Shown here: piece by piece, positions 7,555-16,212 of the stretch | Position numbering within the stretch: position 1 is the first letter of the stretch | Layout: every line of letters starts with the position of its first letter | Source of the DNA: JBJKSO01 sp046703825 | GTDB lineage: Bacteria > Chloroflexota > Dormibacteria > Aeolococcales > Bog-877 | DNA: 45,469 bases | NCBI GenBank assembly: GCA_046703825.1 | Contig: JBJKSO010000050.1 | Coordinates: forward strand, 1-45,469 | Reading direction: 5' to 3' | Position numbers and translations under genes: made by a program | Notes under the pieces: model-generated | The model's database searches: none | Told to the model about the DNA's origin: nothing | What the model saw: only the letters and a program-made list of their open reading frames with translations

Positions 7555-9030
7555 TTGACCAACGAGGCAAGCCGGGGGGGGGCCGACGAGCTCCCGGCGG
7601 CGGGGGCCGCGTACTCGGCTGTCGACGAGGTGTTCTCAGCAGGTCTAGAGCGCCAACGGATCCCCGGCATCGTGTACGGGGTGATCGCCCGGGGAAGCTT
7701 GGTGCACGCCCGCAGCCTGGGACTTCGGGATGTCGCTGCCGCTGCACCGGTGCAGATCGATACCGTCTTTCGCATTGCCTCGATGACCAAGAGCGTGACC
7801 GCGGCATCCATTCTCATGCTGCGGGACGAGGGACGGCTGTCGCTCGAAGATCCGGTCAGCGACTACGTCGGCGAGCTCAGGCGCCTGCGCCTGCCCACGG
7901 CTGATTCGGCCCCGGTGACGATTCGAAATCTCCTCACCATGTCGGCGGGATTCGTCGAAGACGACCCCTGGGCCGATAGGCAGCTGGACATGACCGATGA
8001 GGACTTTTCCGCCCTGCTGAATGGAGACCTGCCGTTCAACAGTCCACCTGCAAACCGGTACGAGTACTCGAACCTCGGTTACGCGATTCTCGGCAGGGTG
8101 ATTCGCGAGGTTTCGGAAATGAGCGCGATGGATTGGGCCAGTACCCGCATCTTCTTTCCTCTGGGCATGCGCCAGACGACGTGGGACGCCGAGGGGATTC
8201 CCGACTCCCAGCGGGCGCGCGGATACCGGATCGACGGTGAGCAGTGGGTTGAGGAGCCCCCGCTGGCAAGGGGCGCCTTCTCACCGATGGGCGGCCTCTG
8301 GACCACAGTGTCCGACCTTTGCCGCTTCGTGCTGCTGCAGATGTCGGCCTGGCCGGCCCGCGACGATCCCGACACCGGGCCGATCCGGCGCAGCTCGCTG
8401 CGGGAGATGCAGCAGGGGGCGCAAACGTGGTCCGGACGGCAAGAGGGCTGGGCCGGGCTCGCCGCCAGCTACGGCTTCGGACTGGTAGCGGGAGAACACC
8501 CGCGCCATGGGCGGGTGGTGGGGCACAGCGGCGGGCTTCCCGGGTTCGGGTCGCACATGCAATGGCTGCCGGATATCGGCGCGGGCGTCGTCGGCTTCGC
8601 CAACCTGACCTACGGTCCCATGCGTTCTATCGTCAGCGAGGCGGTCGAGGCGCTCGCCGACGGCGGCGACTTCCACCCCCGCACTCCAGCCGCATCCCCC
8701 GAGCTACTGGCAGCCCGGACAGCAGTGCTGAGGCTCTATGAGCAATGGGATCCGGAGCTCGCCTCCAAGCTGGCCGCCGCCAATCTGTTTCTCGACAGTC
8801 CGGAGTCCCGACGGCGGTTGCAGTTCGAAAGCCTCCGCAATGAGCACGGCGCATGCCTCTCGGCGCAGGCGCTGGTACCGACCGGAGCGCTGCGAGGCTC
8901 GTGGCGAATGCACTGTGAGCGGGGCACGCTCGAAGCAACTGTGTGGCTGGCCCCCACTCCCGAGCGAGGCGTACAGGTTCTGCGACTGGTGGCGGTGCCA
9001 GCGCCGCCGGGCACCGATCCGCGCCCCTAA
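7555..9030 (+). CDS. Serine hydrolase of the beta-lactamase/PBP-like (class C) family
   Basis: This 491-aa protein has the class C beta-lactamase-fold signature: SMTK (Ser76, Lys79), the YSN triad in RYEYSNLGY near residue 165-170, and HSGG near 320. The family includes esterases, D-aminopeptidases and penicillin-binding protein homologues, and the sequence does not tell these apart. A C-terminal extension of about 130 aa after the catalytic domain has no recognised motif. There is no clear signal peptide, so it may be cytoplasmic. The chosen start is TTG at 7555; a GTG 17 bp upstream is out of frame and soon hits a stop. Gene neighbours suggest it is transcribed alone. Confidence 0.85.
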   Translation: MTNEASRGGADELPAAGAAYSAVDEVFSAGLERQRIPGIVYGVIARGSLVHARSLGLRDVAAAAPVQIDTVFRIASMTKSVTAASILMLRDEGRLSLEDPVSDYVGELRRLRLPTADSAPVTIRNLLTMSAGFVEDDPWADRQLDMTDEDFSALLNGDLPFNSPPANRYEYSNLGYAILGRVIREVSEMSAMDWASTRIFFPLGMRQTTWDAEGIPDSQRARGYRIDGEQWVEEPPLARGAFSPMGGLWTTVSDLCRFVLLQMSAWPARDDPDTGPIRRSSLREMQQGAQTWSGRQEGWAGLAASYGFGLVAGEHPRHGRVVGHSGGLPGFGSHMQWLPDIGAGVVGFANLTYGPMRSIVSEAVEALADGGDFHPRTPAASPELLAARTAVLRLYEQWDPELASKLAAANLFLDSPESRRRLQFESLRNEHGACLSAQALVPTGALRGSWRMHCERGTLEATVWLAPTPERGVQVLRLVAVPAPPGTDPRP

Positions 9031-9567
9031 CTGCCGGCAGGGCTAACGCCATGCTGCAGGCCAAGCCGCCAAGCAAACGCTTCGGGGCTGGCTCGCCGCG
9101 GGAGGCGTGACTGCCGACCGCAGACTCTTTTGGTCCGGAATGCCTTTAGCTATAGCGAGTTTTGTTGGCGACTCCGACGGCCTGATGATTCCCAGTTCGC
9201 CTACCGGCCAGCGCCGCGTCCCGGTTTCGGGGCGGCTCTCTCAGTGGCGCACGATCTTGGAGGCGTCGACAGGCAGGATGGCAGGACCGCCCCGCCGCCG
9301 CTTCGCTTTGGTTCAGGCCACATTCGACGGCGCCGCTGCGGGCCGCCGGCCGCTGGAGGCGAGAAAAGTTGGTGCCGGGACGAGGGATCGGTGGACTCCG
9401 CTGGAATCAGCGGACGACCCAGGCGACGTCGGTGAGCTTGGCTGAGCGGGCCTGCGCAAAGAGCCATCGATGCCCCAGGCAGGAGCTCACCCACGCCAGG
9501 GACCGCCCTGACTCGCTGCCTGACCGGCAAGGGCGCGCGAGGCGCAGCCCCTTGGTATGCCGCCCGC
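9031..9567. other. Intergenic region, no convincing gene
   Basis: These 537 bp lie between the 3' end of the serine hydrolase (plus) and the 3' end of the VOC gene (minus). Several open frames exist, as expected in high-GC DNA, but none carries a recognisable motif. A strong intrinsic terminator is not visible either. Confidence 0.5.
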
Positions 9568-9963
9568 TCATCCGGAGATTGATTGAGCTATCTCCCAGAT
9601 GTGCCCGTCCGGGTCGCGGAAGCTCGCAGTCCGAAGCCCCCAGGGTCGGTCGATGGGGCCGTTGAGGAGCGTCACCCCGCGGCGGGTCAGGTCGGCGCAC
9701 ACCCCGTCAGCGTCCTCGACTTCGATGGTCAGCAGCGAATTCGCGGCCGCCCGGCCGTCACCCACCCTGGCCGGCTCGATTACCTCGGCGGCGGCCGACT
9801 TGGCCACCAGATTGACGATGGTTTCCCCGAACTTGAAGCAGACGGATTGGTCATCACCGGTCAGCACCGGCAGGCGGAATGCCTCCTGGTAGAACCGTCG
9901 GGAACGCTCAACGTCGTCCACAAACAGGGTGATCGCGTAGATTTGCGGGACCAGCTCGCTCAT
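9568..9963 (-). CDS. VOC-superfamily (glyoxalase/bleomycin-resistance fold) protein
   Basis: This 131-aa protein has the two-module VOC layout: an N-terminal ITLFVDDVERSRRFYQEAF strand-helix and a C-terminal FRDPDGHIWEIAQ strand with the usual metal-position His and Glu. Members include glyoxalases, dioxygenases and antibiotic-binding proteins, so the activity cannot be assigned. The ATG at 9963 has a GGGAG site about 10 nt upstream. It is transcribed away from the alpha/beta hydrolase gene, with a shared 215-bp gap. Confidence 0.85.
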   Translation of the reverse strand: MSELVPQIYAITLFVDDVERSRRFYQEAFRLPVLTGDDQSVCFKFGETIVNLVAKSAAAEVIEPARVGDGRAAANSLLTIEVEDADGVCADLTRRGVTLLNGPIDRPWGLRTASFRDPDGHIWEIAQSISG

Positions 9964-10178
9964 AAGGTCATCTCCCAGCCTTGGTGCGGCACCAGCGACG
10001 TTAGCGAACGGCTACCGCGCTCGTCCAAAACTAGTAGGTTGATCGCCGCCCATCCGCCGACGCGATCGGTCGGGGTCAGCCCGGCAAAGGCGCCGGGCTC
10101 CCCCGATCTCCGGCAGCGCAGATGCTGCTAGCATGTCGCGCCGCGGAGATGACGGGGTAGGAAGCTCGAGGCCGGACC

Positions 10179-11069
10179 ATGAAGGCGACCGTTGAAACAC
10201 TCTCGGTAAGCGTCGAGGACGGCGGCGAACTCACGGTCGAGACGGCCGGCGACCGGACCGGCCGACCGATTCTGGTCCATGCCGGATCCCCCAACTCCAG
10301 GCACCTCTTTTCGGGTTGGATCCAGGACGCCACCGAGCGCGGCGCCTGGCTCATCTGCTACGACCGCCCCGGCTACGGCGGATCGACGGCCAGGCCGGGA
10401 CGCACGGTGGCAGACGGTGCTCGGGAAGTGCGCCGGATCGCGGAAGAGCTCGGGCTGAGAAGGCTCGCGGTGTGGGGATTTTCCGGAGGCGGCCCCTACG
10501 CGATCGCGTCCGCGGCGCTGCTCCCGGACTTTGTGGTTGCCGCCTGTGCGGTGGGTTCGATCGCGCCCTACGGAGCACCCGACCTCGACTACTTCTCCGG
10601 GATGGGGGAAGAGAACGTCGCCGATATCCGTCTCACTTTGAGGGATCTCGAGGCGGCCCGGCGCAAGGCTGACGAGGACCGTGCCAGCATGCTGGCCACC
10701 CCCGCCGACGCCCTCTCCCAGGCGCTGCCCACGCTGCTCTCCGCGGTGGATGCCGCCGTCGTGACCGGCGAGTGGGCGGAGTTCCTCGCCGACTCCATGC
10801 GCACGGGGCTGGCGCCCGGGGCCGAGGGCTGGTGGGAAGACAGCATTGCCCACCTCTCGCCCTGGGGGGTCGACCTGGCCAAGATCACCGTGCCCGTCAA
10901 GATTTGGCACGGTCGGCACGATCAGTTCGTCCCGATACAGCACGGCGCCTGGCTGGCGAAGCACGTGGCCGGGGCCGAGGCCGAGCTGAGCGACAGCGAC
11001 GGGCATCTCACCCTACTCACGCGTCGGGTCGGGGAGGTGCACCAATGGTTGCTGGAGCACTGGAACTAG
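10179..11069 (+). CDS. Alpha/beta hydrolase
   Basis: This 296-aa protein has a complete alpha/beta-hydrolase triad: the nucleophile elbow GFSGGG (Ser102), the acid in HGRHD (Asp248) and the base in SDGH (His276). An oxyanion-region motif HAGSPNSR and the family DRPGYGGS loop precede the nucleophile. The substrate is unknown. The ATG at 10179 is the natural start. A short perfect inverted repeat, ATGCT-GCT-AGCAT at 10122-10134, lies upstream in the divergent gap. The gene is apparently monocistronic. Confidence 0.9.
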   Translation: MKATVETLSVSVEDGGELTVETAGDRTGRPILVHAGSPNSRHLFSGWIQDATERGAWLICYDRPGYGGSTARPGRTVADGAREVRRIAEELGLRRLAVWGFSGGGPYAIASAALLPDFVVAACAVGSIAPYGAPDLDYFSGMGEENVADIRLTLRDLEAARRKADEDRASMLATPADALSQALPTLLSAVDAAVVTGEWAEFLADSMRTGLAPGAEGWWEDSIAHLSPWGVDLAKITVPVKIWHGRHDQFVPIQHGAWLAKHVAGAEAELSDSDGHLTLLTRRVGEVHQWLLEHWN

Positions 11070-11102
11070 AGGCTGAGGCTGGAGAGCAAGCCGTACGCCA
11101 GG

Positions 11103-11363
11103 TTGGCTCCGACGATTCTGCCCGTGAACATCGCCGACCTTGGTGTCTGGGCCGTCGTCTTGATCGTGCACCCGGTGGCCGGCAGGCCACGGCATCAGTT
11201 GACCCTGGCGCCCTGGTTGGCCTGCTACTTCGCCGGTTGGCTGCTGGCGTCGATCGCGACTCGCCGCGGTAACAGGGTCGTCCGGATCCAGCAGCGCGGC
11301 CGAGGCCGCGCATTCCAAGGGCACCCCACCCGGGCTTGGGCAATTGACCAAACGGGGGCTTGA
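11103..11363 (+). CDS. Doubtful 86-aa ORF with hydrophobic segments
   Basis: This frame, in phase with the hydrolase and beginning at TTG 11103 after its stop, contains two moderately hydrophobic stretches (LGVWAVVLIVHPVAG and LAPWLACYFAGWLLASIA) and then a basic tail. It has no clear ribosome-binding site and no recognised family. It may be a small membrane protein, a fragment of a decayed gene or chance. The rest of the gap (11364-11466) shows nothing. Confidence 0.25.
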   Translation: MAPTILPVNIADLGVWAVVLIVHPVAGRPRHQLTLAPWLACYFAGWLLASIATRRGNRVVRIQQRGRGRAFQGHPTRAWAIDQTGA

Positions 11364-11466
11364 CGCTCAAGCCCTCGGTGCTCAGCTGCAGCCCAACCTC
11401 GGAACCTCTGAGAGTGGAGGTCGGCCCGACCCTGACGGCGACGGTGGCACCCCAGGGCTAGGCGCT

Positions 11467-12270
11467 CTACCTCAGCGCCAGACGGTGCTCCTCGGGGGTG
11501 ATCAAGGGCGAACCGTCGACCGACTGCAGTCCGCTGGTCACCGGTGCCAGCTCCTGGCCGGTCAGCGCCTGGATGGAGGCCATGATTCCGTCGGTGGCGT
11601 CCCGGATTCCGTCCGGTCCCGGGTGGAGCGGCAAGGTGTCGGTGAACAGCGGTTCGCCGAAGCGCACCTCCACCTGGGACTTGTGGGGCAGGAACTTCCC
11701 CGCCGGCAACGCCTTGTAGGTGCCGACCACCCCGACCGGGACCACCGGCACCCGGCAGGCGGCGGCCAGGTGGGCGATCCCGCGCTTGCCCCCGTGGAGA
11801 CGGCCGTCCGTGCTGCGCCCCCCCTCCGGGTACACCACCAGGCTCCAGCCGTCGTCCACCAGGCGGCGCACCAGCTTCACCGAACCCAGGGGGGAGCGAC
11901 GGCGCTCGACGGCGATCGCCCCCACCGCCAGCGCCACCAGCGCTCCCTTCCAGGGCGCGTCGAAGAAGTAGTCGGCGGCGGCGGCGACCAGCGTGCGCTG
12001 GCGCAGGCGCGGCGGCAGCGCCAAGAGGATGGCGGCGGTGTCCATGTGGCTGGCGTGGTTGGCAGCCAGCAGGAACGGCGGCTTCAACTTGGACAGATTG
12101 TCCAAGCCGCTCACCCTCAGGTGCCCATAGTGCTGAACGATCGGGCGGAGCACCCCCAAGATGAAGGCGGTTCGCACCGCGCCCGCCAGCGCTGTCCGGG
12201 ACCAGGGCATGTCCTTGACCCGCTGCCGCGACCGCGCGAGACGGTCTCGCTGCCGTTGACTAAGCTGCAA
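11467..12270 (-). CDS. PlsC-type 1-acylglycerol-3-phosphate acyltransferase
   Basis: This 267-aa protein has the glycerolipid acyltransferase motifs: NHASHMD (the catalytic NHx4D) near residue 70 and YPEGGRS (a variant of EGTRS) near 147, plus the later PVVPVGVVG. It should acylate lysophosphatidic acid or a related lipid at the membrane. A hydrophobic stretch near residue 30-45 precedes the catalytic block. The start is TTG at 12270, with an AGGTAAGGG stretch just upstream. It is the last gene of the minus-strand phospholipid run and is separated from the SDR gene by 93 bp. Confidence 0.88.
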   Translation of the reverse strand: MQLSQRQRDRLARSRQRVKDMPWSRTALAGAVRTAFILGVLRPIVQHYGHLRVSGLDNLSKLKPPFLLAANHASHMDTAAILLALPPRLRQRTLVAAAADYFFDAPWKGALVALAVGAIAVERRRSPLGSVKLVRRLVDDGWSLVVYPEGGRSTDGRLHGGKRGIAHLAAACRVPVVPVGVVGTYKALPAGKFLPHKSQVEVRFGEPLFTDTLPLHPGPDGIRDATDGIMASIQALTGQELAPVTSGLQSVDGSPLITPEEHRLALR

Positions 12271-12363
12271 CCCTTACCTCGGCCGAAGCCGACCTCCGTA
12301 GCGCAGCCCGCCCAGGCTGGCAAGAGCTGGCAAAAAAGTGAGTATAGATCCGCTACGGCGGCG

Positions 12364-13392
12364 CTAGGCCTCTGGAGTTGCAGGCTCGTCCTGAACTGTC
12401 ACGTTCGGCGCCGGTACCATTTGGCGCGCGGCGTACCACCCCAGCGTGCGCTCCAGCGTCTGCTCGATGGGCGTGTAGCTGAAGCCGAGTTCGCGGGCCG
12501 CCAACCCGCCGTCGTAGCTGTGCCCGTGCAAAAGGGTGCGCACCGACTCGCGGCACACCGGTGACCGCCTGCCCATGAATTGGTAGCCGCCGTGGACCAT
12601 CGAGGCCCCGGTGAGCGCGAGCCAGCCGGGCACGTAGTGCAAGCGGTAGCGCCGGCCGGTGATGCCGCCGATCAACTGGCAGAGATCCTCCACCGCCAAG
12701 GTGGAACCGCTCAGGACGTAGCGCTGGCCGGAGCGGCCTCGTTCCGCCGCCAGCACGTGCGCGCGAGCACAGTCGGCGATGTCGAGCAGGCTCACGCGCG
12801 TGTGCACCGCAAAGTGCAGCCGCCCCCGCGCCAGCGCTATCAGCCAGCGGGCGGTGCCGTGGACCCGCCCGGGGCCCTGAACCGAGGCCGGGTTGAGTGT
12901 GACCACGTCCAGGCCCAGACGCGCCGAGGCGCTGAACACCCGTCGCTCGGCTTCCCACTTGGAGTGCTCGTAGTTGGAGAGGAACGAGCCGCGATGCGCG
13001 CTGCTCTCATCACCGACGGTCCCCCGCGGTTCGCCGAGGGTGGCGGCGGACGAGGTGTAGACCAGCCGGCGCGCCCCTGCGGCCGCCGCGGCTTGCACCA
13101 CGTTGACCGAGCCGTTGACGTTGATCGTGTAGAGCGGGCGCGGATTGTCCAAACACAAGGTGTTGAGCCCAGCCACATGGAAGATCAGGTCGCAGCCCAT
13201 GGCGGCCTGGCGCAGGCTGGGAAGGTCCAGTAGATGTCCGCGCACCGGCTCGGCGCCGGCCGCCGAGGCGGCGGCGGCCGCCTCCTGGGTGCGTGCCAGC
13301 ACCCGGACCGACCAGCCCTCGGCAAGCAGCTGGGACACCACCGCCGAACCGATGAAACCGGTCCCCCCCGTCACAAGCGCCGTGTTGGACAT
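12364..13392 (-). CDS. NAD-dependent epimerase/dehydratase (extended SDR, dihydroflavonol reductase/HpnA-like)
   Basis: This 342-aa protein has the Rossmann motif TGGTGFIG at residues 8-15, YTSSAATLG near 113 and the catalytic Tyr-Lys in YEHSKWEAE near 140. The segment arrangement resembles dihydroflavonol-4-reductase-like and hopanoid-associated epimerase proteins. In this operon it may modify a sugar or polyol carried by a lipid, but no reaction can be read from the sequence. The ATG at 13392 lies 11 bp after the pgsA stop, so it is likely to be cotranscribed with pgsA. Confidence 0.85.
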   Translation of the reverse strand: MSNTALVTGGTGFIGSAVVSQLLAEGWSVRVLARTQEAAAAASAAGAEPVRGHLLDLPSLRQAAMGCDLIFHVAGLNTLCLDNPRPLYTINVNGSVNVVQAAAAAGARRLVYTSSAATLGEPRGTVGDESSAHRGSFLSNYEHSKWEAERRVFSASARLGLDVVTLNPASVQGPGRVHGTARWLIALARGRLHFAVHTRVSLLDIADCARAHVLAAERGRSGQRYVLSGSTLAVEDLCQLIGGITGRRYRLHYVPGWLALTGASMVHGGYQFMGRRSPVCRESVRTLLHGHSYDGGLAARELGFSYTPIEQTLERTLGWYAARQMVPAPNVTVQDEPATPEA

Positions 13393-13403
13393 CCGGGCCT
13401 AAC

Positions 13404-14009
13404 TTACTGGCCGCGGCCCGAGAGCGCCACCCCATAGAAGCGCGCCAGGTAGTCAGCACCGGCATAAAAGGTGACTGCCGCCGCCACGATCAGCGCCCAT
13501 CTGTAGACGGAGAGCGGGCCGGCGGGGGCGTTGACGTCCAGCACCGCCAGCAGAATGGCCAAGAACTGAACCGCCGCCTTGACCCGTCCCAGCTGGGTGG
13601 CCCGGATCAGGTGGCCCCGCAGTGCGGCGGAAGAGCGCAGGCCCATGATCACCAGCTCGCGGCCGATGATCACCAACGCCACCCAGGCCGAGGCCCGGTT
13701 CACCGAAACCAGCGCGATCAGCGCTCCGCTGACCAGCACCTTGTCGGCGGTGGTGTCAAGAAAGGTGCCGGTAGCGGTGGTGACCCGCCAGCGCCGCGCT
13801 AAGTAGCCATCCAGGTAGTCGGTTGCAGCCGCCACCGCGAAGACCACCGCGGCCGCCACGCCCCAACCCGCCAGCACCAGCCCCATCACCACCGGGGTCA
13901 GCACCAGTCGCAGTCCGGTGGACGCGGTGACCACCCCGGCCTTGCGCCGGGACCAAGCCGCCGGCTCGGCAGCCTGCCGCTTCAGGACGGTGGCCTCCTC
14001 AGCGCTCAT
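13404..14009 (-). CDS. pgsA: CDP-diacylglycerol--glycerol-3-phosphate 3-phosphatidyltransferase
   Basis: This 201-aa integral membrane enzyme carries the complete CDP-alcohol phosphotransferase motif: DYLDGYLARR followed by GTFLD and TTADK, which matches D-x2-D-G-x2-A-R-x8-G-x3-D-x3-D. Several hydrophobic helices surround it. PgsA makes phosphatidylglycerol phosphate, the precursor of phosphatidylglycerol and cardiolipin. Length and the IIGRELVIMGLR segment after the motif fit PgsA rather than PIP synthase. The ATG at 14009 overlaps the stop of a possible broken frame upstream. Confidence 0.88.
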   Translation of the reverse strand: MSAEEATVLKRQAAEPAAWSRRKAGVVTASTGLRLVLTPVVMGLVLAGWGVAAAVVFAVAAATDYLDGYLARRWRVTTATGTFLDTTADKVLVSGALIALVSVNRASAWVALVIIGRELVIMGLRSSAALRGHLIRATQLGRVKAAVQFLAILLAVLDVNAPAGPLSVYRWALIVAAAVTFYAGADYLARFYGVALSGRGQ

Positions 14010-14242
14010 CCGGTCTCCCGTGTTCGGGGCAGATGCCCGCTCAGTTCTCGTCGTACCTCCATCTTCGTCTCCCGGGGCAGCGAGTGGCGAAGACCCACTT
14101 GCGGCAAGGGGTCCAGTCTGGGCTACCAGGCGGCGGTGTCACCCCGGAGCTGCTTGAGCGCCCCGTCCAAGTGGAGGGCCTGCCCGGCCCGACTCAGCTG
14201 CACCCGGAGCAGCTCCGGATTGATGGCCGCACCCGGCAACAC
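14006..14242 (-). pseudogene. Possible small gene broken by an in-frame TAG
   Basis: On the minus strand a frame from GTG 14242 reads LPGAAINPELLRVQLSRAG, continues to LKQLRGDTAAW, hits TAG at 14123-14125, then reads through protein-like residues (PRETKMEVRRELSG) to a TGA that overlaps the pgsA ATG. The overlap with pgsA and its place between two operon genes suggest a real gene that has lost its reading frame, but no family is recognised and no ribosome-binding site is seen. Chance is a serious alternative. The remaining part of the gap, 14243-14384, shows nothing further. Confidence 0.25.
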
Positions 14243-14384
14243 CGAGACCGAGAGCGCACGTCACGGTGACTATGCGTGGGCGCCCCCTTCGGCGCCAACA
14301 CCGGTTGCGCCATCAATCACATGCCCGACCTGGCGGGTCGCGGCTTGGGGCGGCGACCCGGGACCGTGCCGGGTCTGGCCCCGA

Positions 14385-15071
14385 TCAGCGCCAGACCGAT
14401 CCCAGCCAGGCGCGCAGGGTGCCCCGCTCTTCCTGGGACCGGCGGGTCGACTTGGAGGGGCCCACCGGACCGGCATGGGCGGCGGACTTGGGGCGGCGCT
14501 GCTGCGCCCACACGGTGTGGATCCGCTGGAAGGTGGTGAGGTTGGTTCCGATGGCGAGAATCCAGAGCACGATCACCATCTGGTTGACGATGAGCCCGAT
14601 TGCCGTCACCACGAGGCGCTCGGGGCGGGCGAACCAGCCGCTGTCGCAGGTGAAGCCCAGGGATTGCGCCCGGGCCCGCACGTAGCTGACCAGCAGCGAG
14701 CCGGTCAGCGCGGCCACCACCAGGAAGACCGGCACGTCTTGGTGCAGCCGGATCAGGAACAGGTAGAGCAGGCCGACGAAGACGGCTGCCTCGCCGAAGC
14801 GGTCGGCGGTCGAGTCCAGGAACGCTCCGAATTTGCCGGTCCGCCCCCGCGCCCGGGCGACGGCGCCGTCCAGAATGTCGAAGGACCCTCCCACCAGCAG
14901 CACCACCCCGGCGGGCAGCATCAGGTCCAGGGCAACCAGGGCCGCGGCCACCATCGAGAGCAACAGCCCCACCAGGGTGAGCACGTCAGGGCTCACCCGG
15001 ACCAGCTGGGCGGCGGCGGCTAGGCGCTGGGCGCCGGCCCTAACGGAGGCCTGGAGCAGCTTGCTGAGCAA
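14385..15071 (-). CDS. Phosphatidylinositol-phosphate synthase (CDP-alcohol phosphotransferase)
   Basis: This 228-aa membrane enzyme has the motif DILDGAVARA followed by GAFLD and STADR, the full CDP-alcohol phosphotransferase signature, near residues 65-92. Actinobacterial PIP synthases join CDP-diacylglycerol and inositol 1-phosphate. The neighbours ino1 and pimA-like support that role over PgsA or cardiolipin synthase. The tail after about residue 195 is basic and Pro-rich. The start is TTG at 15071, inside the end of the mannosyltransferase gene (32-bp overlap). In Mycobacterium the PIP synthase, acyltransferase and pimA genes are also adjacent. Confidence 0.82.
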   Translation of the reverse strand: MLSKLLQASVRAGAQRLAAAAQLVRVSPDVLTLVGLLLSMVAAALVALDLMLPAGVVLLVGGSFDILDGAVARARGRTGKFGAFLDSTADRFGEAAVFVGLLYLFLIRLHQDVPVFLVVAALTGSLLVSYVRARAQSLGFTCDSGWFARPERLVVTAIGLIVNQMVIVLWILAIGTNLTTFQRIHTVWAQQRRPKSAAHAGPVGPSKSTRRSQEERGTLRAWLGSVWR

Positions 15072-16212
15072 TTTGGTTCACCTTGCTTCGGGAGCGCAGT
15101 CGCAGCGCGTCCTCGTAGACCGTGAGCACCCGGTCCGCGATCAGCGGCCAGGCGTAGAGCTGGGCGGAGAGCCTACCGGCGGCGCCCATGCGCTGGCGCA
15201 GGCTCGGTTGATCGAGCAGGAGCGCCAGGGCTTCCGCCATCCGCGCGTCGTCGGACTTCGGGACCAGCAGGCCCTGCTTGCCGTCCTCCACCACCTGGCG
15301 GAAGCCGTCGATCGCGGTCGCCACGATCGGCGCGCCGCAGGCCATTGCCTCCAGCAGGATCACCCCGAACGACTCCTTGCCGGTGTTGGGGGCGCAGTAG
15401 ATGTCGGCGGCGGTGAAGAAGGCGGGCTTTTCGGCCTCGGGGAGAAAGCCCAGGAAGTGGACGTCGGGAATCCCCTCCTCCTCCACCCGCCGCTGGTATC
15501 CCAGTCGCAGCGGGCCTTCCCCGGCGACCACCAGCTGGCAGTCGGCCCGCACCTGACGCAGGAGCTGGTAGGCGTCCAGCAGCGTGGAGAGCCCCTTGCG
15601 CTCCTCGAGCCGGCCCAGGAAGAGGATGGTGCGGCGGTCGGGGCGGAGCACCCTCGGGGCCGGCGGCACCTCGGGGCTGAAGCGGCCGATGTCGATCCCG
15701 TTGGGTATCAGCGTGTAGTTGGCGGGGAAGTAGCGGTCGACGAACCGGCGAGCCGGCTCGGAGACCGCGATACAAGCGTCGAGCTTGCGGAACAGGCGGC
15801 GGAGCAGCGGCCGACCGTAGTAGTAGCCGAGGTTCTGGCGCGCGTAGGCGTGGAATGTGCCGACGGTGGCGGCGGCGGCGTTGCTGCGCAGCACCGTCAC
15901 CGGCAGGGCCGGCATCAGCGGCTCGTGCAGGTGGAGGACCTGGAACTGCTCGCGCTGCAGGATCTCGCGAATCCTGCTGGCAAGATGAAAGGACAGCGAG
16001 ATTCGGGCGACTGAGCCGTTGGCCGGGACCGGGATCGGGCGACCCAGCGGGTAGAGTCCCTCCACCGGCTTCTGGCGCCTGCTGCCCGCCGAGGGGGCGA
16101 GCACCCGGACGTCGAGACCGCGGTTGCGCAGCTCGCCGGCCAAGTGGCGGACGTGCTCCCCCACACCGCCGGGGCGCTGGTAGTCGTACGGGGACACCAG
16201 AGCCACCTTCAT
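15040..16212 (-). CDS. pimA: PimA-like phosphatidylinositol alpha-mannosyltransferase (GT4)
   Basis: This 390-aa GT-B glycosyltransferase closely follows PimA: an N-terminal SPYDYQRPGGVGEHV, PIPVPANGSVARI near 65, LHLHEPLMPAL near 100, GTFHAY near 120, PNGIDIGRF near 175, FLGRLEERKGL near 205 and APNTGKESFGVILLEAMA near 275, the last with the GT4 E-x7-E motif. PimA transfers mannose from GDP-mannose to phosphatidylinositol on the cytoplasmic face of the membrane. The ATG at 16212 overlaps the acyltransferase stop (ATGA). The extra 20 residues of the open frame upstream are shadow. Confidence 0.85.
   Translation of the reverse strand: MKVALVSPYDYQRPGGVGEHVRHLAGELRNRGLDVRVLAPSAGSRRQKPVEGLYPLGRPIPVPANGSVARISLSFHLASRIREILQREQFQVLHLHEPLMPALPVTVLRSNAAAATVGTFHAYARQNLGYYYGRPLLRRLFRKLDACIAVSEPARRFVDRYFPANYTLIPNGIDIGRFSPEVPPAPRVLRPDRRTILFLGRLEERKGLSTLLDAYQLLRQVRADCQLVVAGEGPLRLGYQRRVEEEGIPDVHFLGFLPEAEKPAFFTAADIYCAPNTGKESFGVILLEAMACGAPIVATAIDGFRQVVEDGKQGLLVPKSDDARMAEALALLLDQPSLRQRMGAAGRLSAQLYAWPLIADRVLTVYEDALRLRSRSKVNQIAQQAAPGLR

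Noticed and set aside
14317..14511. 64-aa minus-strand frame overlapping the end of PIP synthase
   Set aside because: Arg/Pro/Gly-rich composition typical of an off-frame reading; no start site.
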